Positions 50,369 through 62,492 of a stretch of 64,000 bases of DNA are shown piece by piece (position 1 is the first letter of the stretch; each line of letters starts with the position of its first letter). The notes beneath the pieces were generated by a model. That model was not told the DNA's origin. It saw only the letters and a program-made list of their open reading frames with translations, and did not search any database. Origin of the DNA: Cantharellus purpuraceus (Eukaryota; Basidiomycota; Agaricomycetes; Cantharellales; Hydnaceae); contig JALBUN010000034.1 of NCBI GenBank assembly GCA_025174535.1, positions 412,501 through 476,500 of the forward strand, in the 5' to 3' direction. The translations under genes were made by a program, and so were the position numbers.

Positions 50369-53031
50369 ATGGCTGCCTCTCCGGACCCTTTGTTCTCCGG
50401 ACAGCGACGTGAGGCCGAGGAGCACAGTCTCCCTGAATTTACGGTGCGCAACTATGATCGTTAATCTCGCAGTGTACGATAAATGTGTTGTAGCTTCGAT
50501 CTGTCTTCATAGGACTCGCAGTTGGATGTCTCTTATGCTTCACTAATTTGTATTTTGGCCTTCAGACTGGTAGGATTATGTTTACCCCTTACCTCAGTAT
50601 TTGCTAAACTCCTGCAAGGATGGATTAGTATGTGCGTTTATGGTCGCGAGTTCCCCGTGTACTCCATACATTCCTAACTTTACTGGAAAGGATGTCCTTG
50701 CAATCAGCACTCATAGGCTACCTCTTATCGTTACTGTTTCGCCAAAGCTTAACGCCTCAGGAGAATGTTGTCTTGCAGACAACTGCCGTTGCAACAGGTG
50801 AGTGTGGCTTTAGAAATTACCATCCTCGTCATTTAGCCACTCTCCTCTTCACAGGTACAATGCCTCTGGCGGCCGGATTTGTTGGTATCATACCAGCTCT
50901 GGGACTTCTCGACTCTAGCAAGGATGGAATTCCTCCTCTTGAGATCACGTGGCTTCACGGAATTGGGTGGTCACTGGCGGTTGCATTCTTTGGGTATGAT
51001 CACATACTCAAGGTTATTGCATTGAATAACCCCTCCCTACACAGCGTTCTTCTGGCGCCTCCGATCCGCAAGCAAGTGGTATATATATACATCTTGGCCA
51101 CTACTTATAGAGGGTACTGATTTGTTCCCTAGATCATCAAAGAGCAACTGCCTTTCCCTTCTGGCACAGCTACAGCTCAGCTCATCTCTGTTCTTCATCG
51201 ACAACCACTTTCAGGTGCTGCCTTGAGGAACCGCCGCGGCTATTCACCTCTGACGAGTGATGACCGCGAGGAGTACCGGGCAATTCCATCAATTGATCCA
51301 GAGAGCTCGCGAATTGGGCATTCGGAAAGTAACATAGATGATGCAAGTATTGCTGATGATCATAAACGCGAAGAGGTGCAACAAGAAGGGTGGTCCATGT
51401 TAGGATGGAGTTTTGTGGCCTCGGCAGGACTAACGGTATGTTTTCTTTAGTCTCCAGGATCCTACCGGTGAACACAATTCGACATTAGTTGGCTGCATAC
51501 TTTTTCCCCGTCGTATTTGCTATTCCTTTATTTGGAAACTATCTAGCTCAGGAGTGGCTTTGGAACTTTACTCCAAGCTTATCGTATGTTGGACAGGGCG
51601 AGTAGCTGCTTGTCACAGTGTTGCTTTCATTCTAAAAGCATGGTAGGGATAATTATGGGATTCCCAACAACCCTCAGCATGGGCTTGGTCAGTGCCTGTC
51701 CTTTGAAAGTTTGAATAGCAACATTTCTAATTTTAGTATCAGGGCATGGTGGTTGGATGGGCTGTCCTAACCCCCCTGTCCAGACGCTTAGGATGGGCAC
51801 CTGGGCCAGTTGGAGACATGTCGACAGGAGCTCGCGGTTGGATCCTGTGGATTTCACTCGCCATTATGTGTGCCGATAGTGTTGTCTCGCTCCTTCCCAT
51901 CGTCTACGAGTCGATCGAGAAGATAATGAATCGCAAGGCTCGTCAGGACAATATTGGACATGAGGACGAAGAGGTAGAGACGGAGGACAGACTTGTTCCA
52001 ATCACATGGGTCTTATGGGGTTCTGGGGTAGCAGTGTTTCTCGGCATAGTGCTTGTCTGGGCTGTTTTCGGGACGGAGGGAATAAAGCCTTGGGCAACGG
52101 TTCTTGGATTTGCACTTGGCGGTCTGCTGAGTTTACTTGGGTATGTTATTCGCAAATAGCTAAAACTCTCGGCCACTGAAATTACTTCATTGGTAGAGTT
52201 AGAGCTTTGGGCGAAACCGATCTGAATCCAGTCAGTGGATTGGGAAAGATCAGTCAACTGTTATTCGCTGTGATTCAACCAGGCAACATTGTTGCGAATA
52301 TTATCGCTGGAGGTGTGGCGGAGGCCGGTGCCCAACAGTGTGTTGTTTTCTAGTCCTTATTGTTGACTGAACTTGACGCGTCGCAGAGCTGGTGACTTGA
52401 TGCAAGACCTGAAGACTGGTCACCTGATAGGCGCTTCCCCTAGAGCTCAGTTCTATGGACAGCTACTGGGCTCGGCCCTGTCTGTCCTGGTTACAACCAG
52501 TGCCTATTCATTATACCAACGAGCTTATCCGATACCGGGTCCAAATTTTCCTGCACCTACCGCATATGTGTGGCTGAACCTCGCGCGTCTCCTTCGTGAG
52601 TTCGCCAGACTGACTGTATGAACCCACCTAATCGTAGGTTCGTAGGTGACAAACAACTTCCACAGAAGAGCGGCGAATTTATGCTTATATTCGCACTTTT
52701 GGCGGCTCTTAATGCGGCTCTCAAAATTAGAGCTAATACCCGTGGTCATTGGTGGGCGAAATGGGTTCCTTCAGGCATAGCCTTTGCTGTTGGTTTCCTG
52801 AACACACCTTCATTCTCTTTGGCACGACTTATCGGTGGTATTGTGGAATATGCATATAACCGTAGACGAGGACAACGGAAAGGCATGAGTGGGATACGAC
52901 TCATTGTCATCGCCAGTGGATTTGTATTGGGTGAAGGGACGTTCAGTATAGTCTCACTTGTATTGAAGACTTGCGGGGTGGGCATGGCAAGTTGCTGGGG
53001 CTGCGCAAAGGGCTCATGTCCGGGTTGTTGA
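50369..53031 (+). CDS. OPT-family oligopeptide/metal-chelate transporter
   Basis: The start was placed at 50369 (MAASPDPLFSGQRREAEEHSLPEFT), spliced to LRSVFIGLAVGCLLCFTNLYFGLQTGWISMMSLQS, the classic first segments of OPT transporters. Later come PFPSGTATAQLI, PTTLSMGLGMVVGW, GETDLNPVSGLGKISQ, FYGQLLGSALSVLV, and PGPNFPAPTAYVWL. More than ten membrane segments are spread over about a dozen exons, and the protein ends with a Cys-rich CWGCAKGSCPGC tail seen in basidiomycete relatives. The NPVSGLGKI motif places it in the PT/YSL-like clade rather than with ISP4-type peptide carriers, so substrates may include metal chelates or modified peptides. Estimated length is about 680 aa; internal exon borders are partly approximate. 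Confidence 0.9.
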
Positions 53032-53591
53032 CATAGATAAGCATTGTAGCCCTGTATGTTGATGTCATTATTATAGTCGCGTCTTTTCTCCTTCCTTTAT
53101 GTCCCTAGTGATGGTTGCAAATTAAGACTGCAGACTCTCAATCGGTCGTGAAAAGGCGACACACGGTATCTCAGTGCATCTCTTTGTTAATCTCCGTCTT
53201 GGTTGCCATCCTGAAAGGACCATGCACCCCACTCATCAAATTTCAGGCTTTGAGTTGAATGACAACACACTCCATGAGGCTTAAGGTAGACTGATTTCTT
53301 ATTGTTCATTTCACCAAAATTACTCATCTAACTGGCATTGACACCAGCCTCGGCATGTGGCGCCAGTCCGGAGCTCTGCAGCCACTGCCGAACCACCATG
53401 AGAAAAGATAGAGTGGGTCGAAGATTTCGAGCAACGTTAATGATGTGAAGAAGGGACCTTGATAAGTACCGTTTGCATATTGTGACAACCCAGGAAAGCA
53501 AGTCATTAGTGAAGCCCTAGAAAGGCATGGCAATTAGTTATGGCAATCGACAGCCAGTGGGGACGATAGTGTGGTATACAGTATGTATCTA
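53032..53591. other. Convergent intergenic region
   Basis: A 560-bp stretch between two 3' ends. The short minus-strand ORF at 53324-53533 has no motif. I see nothing else. Confidence 0.45.
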
Positions 53592-56290
53592 TTAGTTTTT
53601 AGCCTGTTCGTGAGTCAAGGCTGCCTTCAGTCTCAAGAGTTCAGCAAGTGCATTCGATAACTCTCCTTCCGCCAATGGTTCCTGCTTCTTCTGCTTGTCC
53701 TTCAATGTGCGAACAATATCCCCCTGCGTCTTGATTTGCACTTCTAGTTCAAGCACTGCGTCGCTCTTCGGGGCACCGTCATTAGGTTGTGTCGTCTTGG
53801 TTGCTGCTTTATTCCCAGAAGCTGTTTTCTTTTGGTGTGCCGCCCCTTTGCCAGCTCCAGCGGCCGCTTGATCTGCTTCACCACCGAACTTCTGCCGCCA
53901 GATATCAGCTTGCTTCTCATCTATCCTTTTGAATAAATGCGCGGGAACACCGATTTTGTGCCCCTGCAGGATATCGTGACTGAGCATGTCTGGCACAGCT
54001 CGTGCTGGAGCATTCAGTTGCGATAGGATCGCCTCAGATGTGGAAGGCATGAAAGGATATACGACGGCGGACAGGAGGTAGATGAGATTCAGTGCTCGAT
54101 TGACGACTTGCGCGCAACGTTTGGGATCATCGGCCAACAGTGAGTTTCCGAGACCAGACTGCTGCAAGTAAAGATTTCCACGAGCAGATATTTGCATCAC
54201 CGTCTGCAAACCTAGACGCAATTTAACGGCGTCCATGGCTTCTACATAGGCGGCCAACAGTGTGTTGACTTCTGCGATAAATGCATGATCCTGATCACCT
54301 TCGGAGGAAAAAACACCGGGGATGTCGCCACCATCTGGAACTTCGCCGTCGTATTTCGCCGAGACAAACTTCAGAGCTCGATTCACGAAATTACCCAAAC
54401 TTATGAAAAATCCCCAAGCGATTAGATCAAGTTTCACCAGAGCAGATGCTGCACTTACTTATTTAGGAGGATCGCATTGTTAGCGGTAATCTAAAATAAA
54501 GTTATCAAGCTACGTCTACTTCATCAAGAAGGTGGGGCTCACAAATTCGGCCCAGGAGAACATGGAATCTGAAGTTTCTGGTCGTGTTGATAAAAGGTAG
54601 TATCTCCACACCGAAGGAGACACTCCTGTCTCTTTGGCGGCTGGTCCAAACACACCGCGGTTTCGCGATTTTGAAAATTTTCCTCCTTCATAATTCAAGA
54701 ATTCTGGATAATAACAGGTTAACACAATATAGTTCCATGGAGTTGTACAGACCAGTAGTCGAAATGTGATGCAACATCGTCCAGTCCCTACCGTCACCTA
54801 ATTGCACAGAGGGGAAGAAGACGGTATGAAAGTATGCATTATCTTTGCCCATAAATTGGTACAGTTTGACATTGTTTCGGTTGAACCACCATTGCCGCCA
54901 TTCCGAGGTATAATTGGCCGTAATGCTAGGATATCCTATGGGCGCATCGAACTACAACGAGTCAGCCAAGGAATTACTCCGATGAAAATACAATATGCAC
55001 CCAGACATCTGTCAATATCATCAATCACATACCACCATCTGCAAGAGCGTGCCTGCTTACACAAGACCTTATCCTTCATCTCCTCATCTTCACTTTTCTG
55101 TCCGGTGGTAGGTACCGGAATACCCCACAATAGATCTCTCGTCACTGGACTGGGTCTCAGGCCGCCTCTCAAACGAGCATCGATGATCTCTCCATCGGCA
55201 TTGATCACTGCATTTGGACTCCATTTTCCAGCCTTCCAGCTTTTCCGAATCCAGTCTTCGAGTCGTGGCTGGATAGAGTTCAACCTGACATACATATGTG
55301 AGGATGGCCGGGCGGTGATAGCATGCGATTTGTCGCGCTGACATCTTGGTGATATGAGGTCCAACGGGTCTAACGTTCGCGAACATCCATCGCATTGATC
55401 GCCTCGCGCATCCTAATGATAAAAAAAAAGATCATCTGGAACTGAAAACAAAGGTAGAAGCAATCACTTGCCTCGTACCCACAATTCGGGCAGGTCCCTT
55501 CGACCAATCTGTCCGCCAGGAATCTAGTTGTGCCCCGAATATTGAAGCGAAGGCACGGCCAAGATGAAATCAATTAAGAGCTTACCGTTGACAACCTTCA
55601 CAAAATGTCTGATCTTTGACTTGCTTCTCTAGAAGGCCATTCTTACTCAGATGAAGGTATATGTCTTGAGCTATCCTATCATAATTGAACATTAGCGAGT
55701 TGAATGTAATCATGAAAGAGCCTGACGTGCTCTGTATGATATGAAGTCGAAGTTCGTCCAAAGATGTCAAACCTAAGCTAAAGTGAGCAAGAAGACCGTC
55801 AGAATGGAAATCCATACCCAATTTCAAACCAATGGTAAGTTTCACGATGAAGTTCGTGGTACTTGTCGCACAGTGCCTTAGGAGCGACGTTCTCCTTCAA
55901 TGCCTGGGTTTCGGTGGCGGTACCATACTCGTCCGTGCCGCACACATAAAGTGTTCGACGATTTCGCGTACCTGTACACCGTTCTATACTCATGTCTTCT
56001 GTCAAGAGACGCGTGCTTACGATTATACCTAAGAGCATTGATTGGATCATGATAGTTCGTCAGGTAACACGACCCTCACCGACTGAATACATCTGCACTT
56101 AATGTGCTCCCAATAATGTTTCCTGGGATTGTAATTCTCTATGATTACATGAAGCATGTATAATATTGACACTGGGCTCACCTAGATGTGGAACATTATT
56201 GCAGTATGGTAATGCCGAAGTGATCAAGACATTTGTTTCTCCATTTTTTGGTAATCTAAACCCACGTGAAACTGAGTATCGTATCGTCAT
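53592..56290 (-). CDS. MES1: Cytosolic methionyl-tRNA synthetase with C-terminal WHEP-like domain
   Basis: The core starts [20 protein letters not shown], containing the HIGH-equivalent, continues with [21 protein letters not shown], the CPNCGYE zinc knuckle, WGIPVP, and [12 protein letters not shown] (KMSKS-equivalent) before the anticodon-binding part [20 protein letters not shown] charged Ala/Lys-rich linker follows, then [19 protein letters not shown] ... [11 protein letters not shown], which resembles a WHEP tRNA-binding helix hairpin. The GST-like N-terminal domain of yeast Mes1 is absent: the frame opens at [13 protein letters not shown] (56290). Starts further upstream are possible but show no conserved sequence. 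The enzyme charges tRNA-Met with methionine in the cytosol. Exon borders between 54440 and 55900 are approximate. Confidence 0.92.
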
Positions 56291-57162
56291 AATGGCGTGA
56301 CTCGGGTGCGTACACTGTCTGGCCTTTCCCTGGGTCATCCCGTAGCAACCCCTCTGCCTGTCGAACGTTTTGCGACATAAATTTGTAGGACACGTCCTGG
56401 TGATACGAGTCAAGAGGGATAATGATTACATAAACTTCTCTTTGGCATCGATTGATTGAAAACCTAATATTGCTTTCCCGCACGATATTGCCAGATATTG
56501 CACTCAGAGAGTTAATACTTACAATCAAATTTCACTTATTGATCGGGATGTAAATTCGAGGGATAACTCTTCAGATATTCAAATATTCATCCATTGGTTT
56601 GGATGGTTGTAGTTAAAGTTTCTTGTCTTTAATGACAGCTAGTTATGATTGAAACCTGACCTTGCAACCACGGTGGTACGGTGGGCGAGCTGTATCACCA
56701 GATAATTCTTTCAACGCTAAATCTCGAATGCTGATGGGACTAAATTTCAAGGCGCCCATGACTCTATAAGCTACTGAAAGCGGCACATCTCGGCAGCCCA
56801 TATTTACCACTGGACACCCCCGTGCTGACTTACATGTCACACTACCAGCGGATGTGCCATACATTCTTCATGGCATGCCCAGCTCGCAGGGTTGATGCAC
56901 AAGGAGAGTTAGGGCGGTGAGGACTTATATATAAGTTAGTAGCGGTGGTGTCTAGTGGCGAACATAGGTTGTTGATGAAACGTTCTCAGCAGCTTAAGAT
57001 TTAGGTTCAGAATCTGGGATTATCTGCTGGCCACCAGTGGTATAATTGCGGTGCAAGTTTTGGTTCTGCCCATCATTCTGTGCAACAAGATTGTGCAAAA
57101 GCGTCTCGCTAAGTCACGTTGTGACAACACGTCGAACATGTCACGCGCTGCAGCCTTCTATC
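56291..57162. promoter_or_regulatory. Divergent region between MES1 and the BAH-PHD gene, with TATA-like palindrome
   Basis: About 870 bp. The palindrome ACTTATATATAAGT at 56923-56936 contains a TATA-box match about 230 bp upstream of the BAH-PHD start. ORFs in the stretch have no recognisable motif. Confidence 0.4.
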
Positions 57163-58640
57163 ATGAATACCCCGAATGTCATGGACGCTGCAGAGGATGA
57201 AGAGGATAGAAAATTATCTATCGAGCCCGACCCCCTCGAGGATCCCTCTTCTACCGGAGAGGATGACTGTGATTACGACTCAGATATAGTACCCACTCCA
57301 GAAGAATGGAAGACCATGAAAGGATACGGTAGCTTCATCAGTAAGTTACATGCCCCATCGTGATTTTGATATTCTAAATGTTTGTCTCCGAACGCGAAGC
57401 TCACGATGATGCTGATGTGGAGCATATTTTCCACGTCAACGATATGTGAGCAGTTCTCCTGGAGAATGAGGATGCTTGGCATAATTTGCTGCCCAGTGTT
57501 TACGTTCTGCCGGCTGGACGAGATCCCGATGAAGAGATTGATGAGACGGAGTTGTGGTTAGCACAGATACGGTCCATTAGAGCTCACAACAGCGACAGTG
57601 TGAGGGTGTTCTACGATTGTCAACTTTTGGATCATAGGCAGACGCTTTGCAGGTGTGGATTAGGGCCAAATGGTTCTATCATTCTAAGGAACTACCTAGC
57701 AATGCTAAGGGCGCGAAAGGGTCCGTGCGCTCATACATGTAGCTTGAACATATGCTCACCTCATCCAGTAGGAAGGCAAACCAGTTTGGGAAGTTTGAAC
57801 GTATAAGTTCAAACCAGGCAGACTTCATCCCCACCTCTACCTGTTATGGTGAGTTTTCGAACAGAAATCAGATAATCAAGTATGATGATACTCGTCAGGT
57901 CTCGCCAAAATCACCGAGTTTAATGAACAGAATCTTGAGCAGGAGGAGATTGAGCCTGACACATTCTATTATAGAGTTCGTTGTTTCTTCATGTTTCTAT
58001 CACTGGGTATAAATATGTGCTGGTCTAGTGCGAATACGACTGGCAGAAACGAACCCTCAAGGTGCGCTGTTCAATGGTTATTAGGGTCTTGACTGAACTT
58101 CCCGACTCCTAGAGACCTTCCTCTCCATGCTCAATATGCAAAAAGCCTTATAATCCTGATACTGATTTCATGCACTTTTGTCCCCGGCAAGGATGCTGTA
58201 GATCATGGCATGCTCCTTGCCTTGCAAAAGCCAATTGGTTCATTAGGTCATCGGAAGACTTCTCACAACGCATGGAGTCCCTCGACGGAAAGTATGTATC
58301 ACGGAATGCTTTGAAGTCCAGCCCGAAGAAGAAAGCTCGTCCCACCACGGTTTCGGCGCTTGACCATTCTTATACCCGAATACCTAAAGAGCTACTTGCC
58401 GTTGCGCGACAGCCTATTGCCCGCGGCGGGGCTCTGGGCGTAGTTGGAAACGTTCGTTCCGTGTTCCGAGCACGAACTATGGTGCAAAATGCCCTGAAAA
58501 GCATTGAAGACATCCCAGAAAACTGGGAAGAGAGGTTGGGGAATGTATATGATGTCAGTGGGACTAGACCAGCAGCCGACACAAAGGGAAAGCAGCCGGC
58601 GTTATCCTATCAATGCCCACAGTGTGGAGAACCGATTTGA
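57163..58640 (+). CDS. BAH and PHD-finger chromatin protein
   Basis: The acidic N-terminus MNTPNVMDAAEDEEDRK leads into a BAH domain built from several exons: HIFHVNDIVYVLPAGRD, ETELWLAQIRSIRAH, VWIRAKWFYHSKEL and LAKITEFNEQNLEQEEIEPDTFYYR. After KRTLKRPSS comes a PHD finger, CSICKKPYNPDTDFMHFCPRQGC with SWHAPCL. The C-terminal part (58270-58640) has basic and Arg-rich stretches and ends with a CPQCGEPI zinc-ribbon half. BAH plus PHD modules read histone marks; basidiomycetes carry many such small proteins, one of which (in Cryptococcus) recognises H3K27me3. The mark read here cannot be told. Length is about 370 aa; small BAH exons were chosen by similarity and are approximate. Confidence 0.82.
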
Positions 58641-58940
58641 CAATGCTCGCTTTTTTGTTTATTATGCTTTTACTTGTAATTCCTGGTGATCGAGGTGTGC
58701 GGAGGACTGGATGTACCTGGCATTGACCTTATGTCATAGCTGTATCGAACGTCGACCCTCGTTGCGTATACCATCAAGCGGTGGGCTTTGTGAAGACACC
58801 AGCAATGTACGCAATGTTATCGTTTTATAACTGCAAATAAGAAAATACGAGCTATCAAGTGTCGTTACAGGTATTTTCTCTGATTATACAAATATCTGTT
58901 TCAACAGAAGTGTCAAACATGCAAAGACAGCACGGTTTTG
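58641..58940. other. Convergent intergenic region
   Basis: A 300-bp gap between the BAH-PHD stop and the SARAF stop, with no gene. Confidence 0.5.
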
Positions 58941-60090
58941 CTATCTGACACTAGAACCCCCCCACCCAGTACTACTTCTCATAGCGCCCATGCCTGAGGT
59001 GCCCTCACCTCTATTATCATTTGACCACATTCTCCGCGGCCCGCTGCCTGCGCCTCGGAACCATCCTCCAGAAGGCGTCGCTGGAGAAGCCGCCTGTCTT
59101 GCGGTTGACCACCCCCCCAAGCCGTAGGGGCGCTCCCAATCCCAAAAGGAGCGTCGTGGAACGACGGGAGGATCAGGATCTCGCCAGCTGCTCCACATAG
59201 ACGCACCTAGTCCTCCCAAGGTCAGCCCCGTCCAAAATCCCGGCGTCCATCCGGAAGACTCTGACGGAGATGGCTTATGGTGACGTGAATAGGGTGGTGG
59301 GGAATCGGTGTCATTAGAGTGATGACCAGGGAACCAACCTCCGTCAGACGGTCGTGAGCCTGGTCGCGATGGCGTAGCAGTACTTGTTGGACGTGAGAAA
59401 CAGGACTTGAAGATTTGGTATGAAACAAAAAGCAAGAATAATGCCCACAAGACTATGAAGAGTGTCTTTAGAGGGTCATCAGCTAGGTTGGGTGTGTGAG
59501 TTTAATGCAACAGTGGGATTCATCCAGACATGATTCGATACGTACGGTCGATGGCGTGGCGTAAAGCTCTAGGAGCAAAGGAGTCATCTTGTAAGACTTT
59601 TGGGACACGGACCAGCCTATATTCAAGAGCACAAGACCCTAGGAATGTGGCAGGCTACCTAAGATGCATGGTGCAAGCATGGAACAAAACCGACCTTTCA
59701 AGACCATCGGGTCTCCAGGACGGCTCCATCCCTCACAGGACACTTCCACACGGCCAAAACGAATTGAATCGGGTAAGTCTAGAATACGCTTGCCTGGAGG
59801 CATATATGATTACGACATGCATGCATCTACGTACCCGCTTGACACTAAATGACGAACGTCCCAGTAAGTATCTGGCCTTAGATCCTTTACAGGAATTAAC
59901 CAACCTTCCAGTCAACGTCAGTGCCCCGTCCGCCTTCATTGACACAACGTACAACATCTGGTTGAAAGAGACTGCATGGTTTGCCAATGCATTTGAGCTG
60001 TGGGATTGGTGGTGTCCGTCGGCTCTGAGTTAAAGTATCACTATAAAATGTCAGTGAATGAATGGAGTCCAATGCGACTCGCGAAGTCAT
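58941..60090 (-). CDS. SARAF-like store-operated calcium entry regulator
   Basis: The first exon (60090 downward) reads MTSRVALDSIHSLTFYSD ... IPQLKCIGKPC with FQPDVVRCVNEGG, the luminal SARAF start. Next come DLPDSIRFGRVEVSCEGW, GSCALEYRLVRVP, a membrane segment LFIVLWALFLLFVSYQIF, and a Pro/Ser-rich cytosolic tail with GWTPGFWTGLTLGG. SARAF family proteins sit in the ER membrane and, in animals, slow down store-operated calcium entry. Two oddities: the usual signal peptide is missing from the model, and the Cys expected after DWK (CEADLP in relatives as I remember them) reads Arg in my best splice. The gene is head to head with CMC1, with starts 65 bp apart, leaving little room for an upstream exon. 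Confidence 0.8.
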
Positions 60091-60155
60091 GATGTGTTTC
60101 AGCTGAGATGTGTACCAACGTGTCGATCCACAACGTTGGGCGCTTAACGATCAAT

Positions 60156-60538
60156 ATGGACACACTTTCGCGACGCGAAGAAGAGGCTCTACTTAAATCC
60201 ACAAAAGCCCGCGCTCTTGTGGAATGTGACCAATTCGTCAAAGGCTTGTGCTTTTTGTGCTTCAAGTCGCAAGACCCATTCTCACAATGATAGGCAGAAT
60301 TTGCACAATGTGCAACTGGCCGTACCATTTCGGTTGCATGGGCCTGCCGTGAACAACACAAAGAAGTTCAAAAGTGTATGTTACAATAGTGAGTACATTC
60401 TTGACATTGTGATAGTATCACGTATCGACATCATCAACTAGCACTGGCCCTCAGAATATGGATATCTTGCGCGCTGAATATGTGAAACTACGGGCACAGA
60501 GTCGCAAACCTGACGTCGTAAATGCGTCTTCTTCGTGA
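60156..60538 (+). CDS. CMC1: Twin CX9C protein, cytochrome c oxidase assembly factor Cmc1
   Basis: Exons 60156-60243, 60298-60388 and 60442-60538 give 91 aa. The sequence MDTLSRREEEALLKSTKARA leads to CDQFVKEFAQC and CREQHKEVQKC, two CX9C motifs that form the oxidised helical hairpin of intermembrane-space proteins imported by Mia40. TGRTISVAWAC between them fits Cmc1. Cmc1 supports complex IV assembly and COX1 copper-site maturation. The first intron needs a GC donor (GCTTGT); the only nearby GT donor breaks the frame. An upstream in-frame ATG at 60108 is a less likely start. The gene is so short and split that it is easily missed in ORF scans. Confidence 0.88.
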
Positions 60539-62492
60539 CGATTTCGTGCTAGCACATGTCTCTCTCAACGGCCCCATCAGGCGGCCCTCTCCTACATTTG
60601 TGGATGTCTGCCGCCATACCCACATTGCAACCGTGGAGCAGGCATTCGTGCTGGACTTATTTCCTTTGTTTCTTTCTTTACAGAAATAGTTTTATCCAGA
60701 TCACGATGATCGACCTTTGCAATGGTCTCCCAATATACAGCTCAGCCCTTCATACCAATCAGGGGCTTATTTAGCCATTAAGCACTCTCGGAAGCATCGT
60801 GTTTCTAACAACTAGTAGTAGGTTCAGGCGGTGAGCTGGACCTTGAGTCTGCAGCTCGAGTTCACGGACAAAGACGTGAACTCCAGCAGGCGCTAGAAAA
60901 ATTCTCTTGTATGCCCTGCCGAGCCGTGGACCCATATGTGTCCATGTTGAGGGCGAGTCGCTTCATAGTAAAAGCTTCGTCAGTCTCTGACCCCGGTTCA
61001 CTTTTTTCACCTATATTTTGTCGCAGAATTAGAAACGTTATAGCTCTACTGAGTCCGGGATGTGATATTTCACCCCTCCAAAGAACGTTGCAAGGTCGAA
61101 AAGGCTTAAGTAAGAAGTCTATCCCTCACGTATGACCTTGGTTCGTTCTGTAAGCCTTCGTTGGCTGTTCAGACGCAAGGGAACTGGGAAAAACCTATCT
61201 CTTTTCTATTCGGTTTTATGCTCGAGAGTGGTAGCTACGCTGAGCCGGAACGAGGCCAGTGGTAAGGAAGAAGATGCAAAAGAAATGACGTAGCGATGTC
61301 CTTTGTCTACGAAGATACTAAACGTGGGCTTTATCGTCAAAGGAGTAGGATAGAAGTCACTGTACTATACGGTTCTTTAGAATCTGTCCTTATATACAAA
61401 TCCAAGTCTATATTTAATACTATGCTATATGATACCTCAAGGATCCTCGTATTGCCGGATCCCTCGATGTTATGGATACTCGCCCCTTCGTTAGAGTACG
61501 CAACAGGTGCGTCAGTCTATCCCTTGATTCTGATACCGATCAACAGGCTTTAGCTGAAGTGAGATATAGCGCAGAGAACAAGGGTTCAGTGGAGGAGACA
61601 AGCGACGTGGCTTAGTGTGGAGTCAAGCTAACGAGACAAGAAACATTATAGACCGTTGTGGACTCATCTGCGTCTGCTGCAACTAGACAGCGGCGCTGTC
61701 TTACAGTTCCATCGTCTTAAAAGCTCATATTGGTGAACCTGAAAGTGATACCTGTTGTTTGAAAGTACCAAAGACAACGTTCACATTGGAAAAACTCCAA
61801 AAGTGATTTCGCGCGATAGTATCTACATAATTTACCTCACATACTTCATGTACGATCCCGTATTCTCCCATTTCTGTTTTGTGTGGGGCCTCGCATCTGC
61901 ATAGCCAGAGTTATTTGCAGTGCTGCCAAGTGGTCCGCATCGCACCAAAATGATAAAGTGGAAAACCATCGCACATCCCTGCTTACATAAAGCAACCGCA
62001 ATAGTGACACCAAATCCAAGTGATATCCTTTCTATCCAGAGTATGGATACCAAAACGGATATGGGAGTGGGAGTGATGGCTACAGAGGTACTGCATAACG
62101 CCTAAAAGTGAGGTGCTGGCGATGGAAACGTGCACATAAAACCCAGAAAGAGTCGAACACGATGAGAAGGGTCCCAATACCAAAAAAAAAAATTGGGAGA
62201 ACAGTGGGAATGATATGGGTAATGCGAGGCGGCTGTGAGCGGACCGCAGTGAGCCCTCAACTGGGAGAACGATAAGATGAACCCGGTTCCCTTTGACAGA
62301 GTAGGCAAGCGCCCTCAAGCGCACAAGAAGGACGTGGGAGAGACGCGCCTCTAGTAGGGCAGAATGCCAAAGTAGACGCCGAGGTGAGAAAGGACCGCGT
62401 CGCTTCTTGCCGTTGCTTTGCAGCGCCTCTGGGCAGGCGTTCCTGTGCTCCCCACGTCTCTGTTCTCACGCGCGCAGTTATCGGGTAAGGCT
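60539..62492. other. Gene-poor stretch, nothing recognised
   Basis: About 2 kb without a family hit. A plus-strand frame at roughly 60818-61135 (LDLESAARVHGQRRELQQALEKF, then a Met at 60911) follows an AG acceptor and looks helical, but no partner exons were found. Minus-strand ORFs near 61832-62324 look random. Confidence 0.35.

Noticed and set aside
59530..60033. Plus-strand ORF of 167 codons
   Set aside because: It lies antisense to the SARAF-like gene, whose exons show clear family motifs. The plus frame has none.
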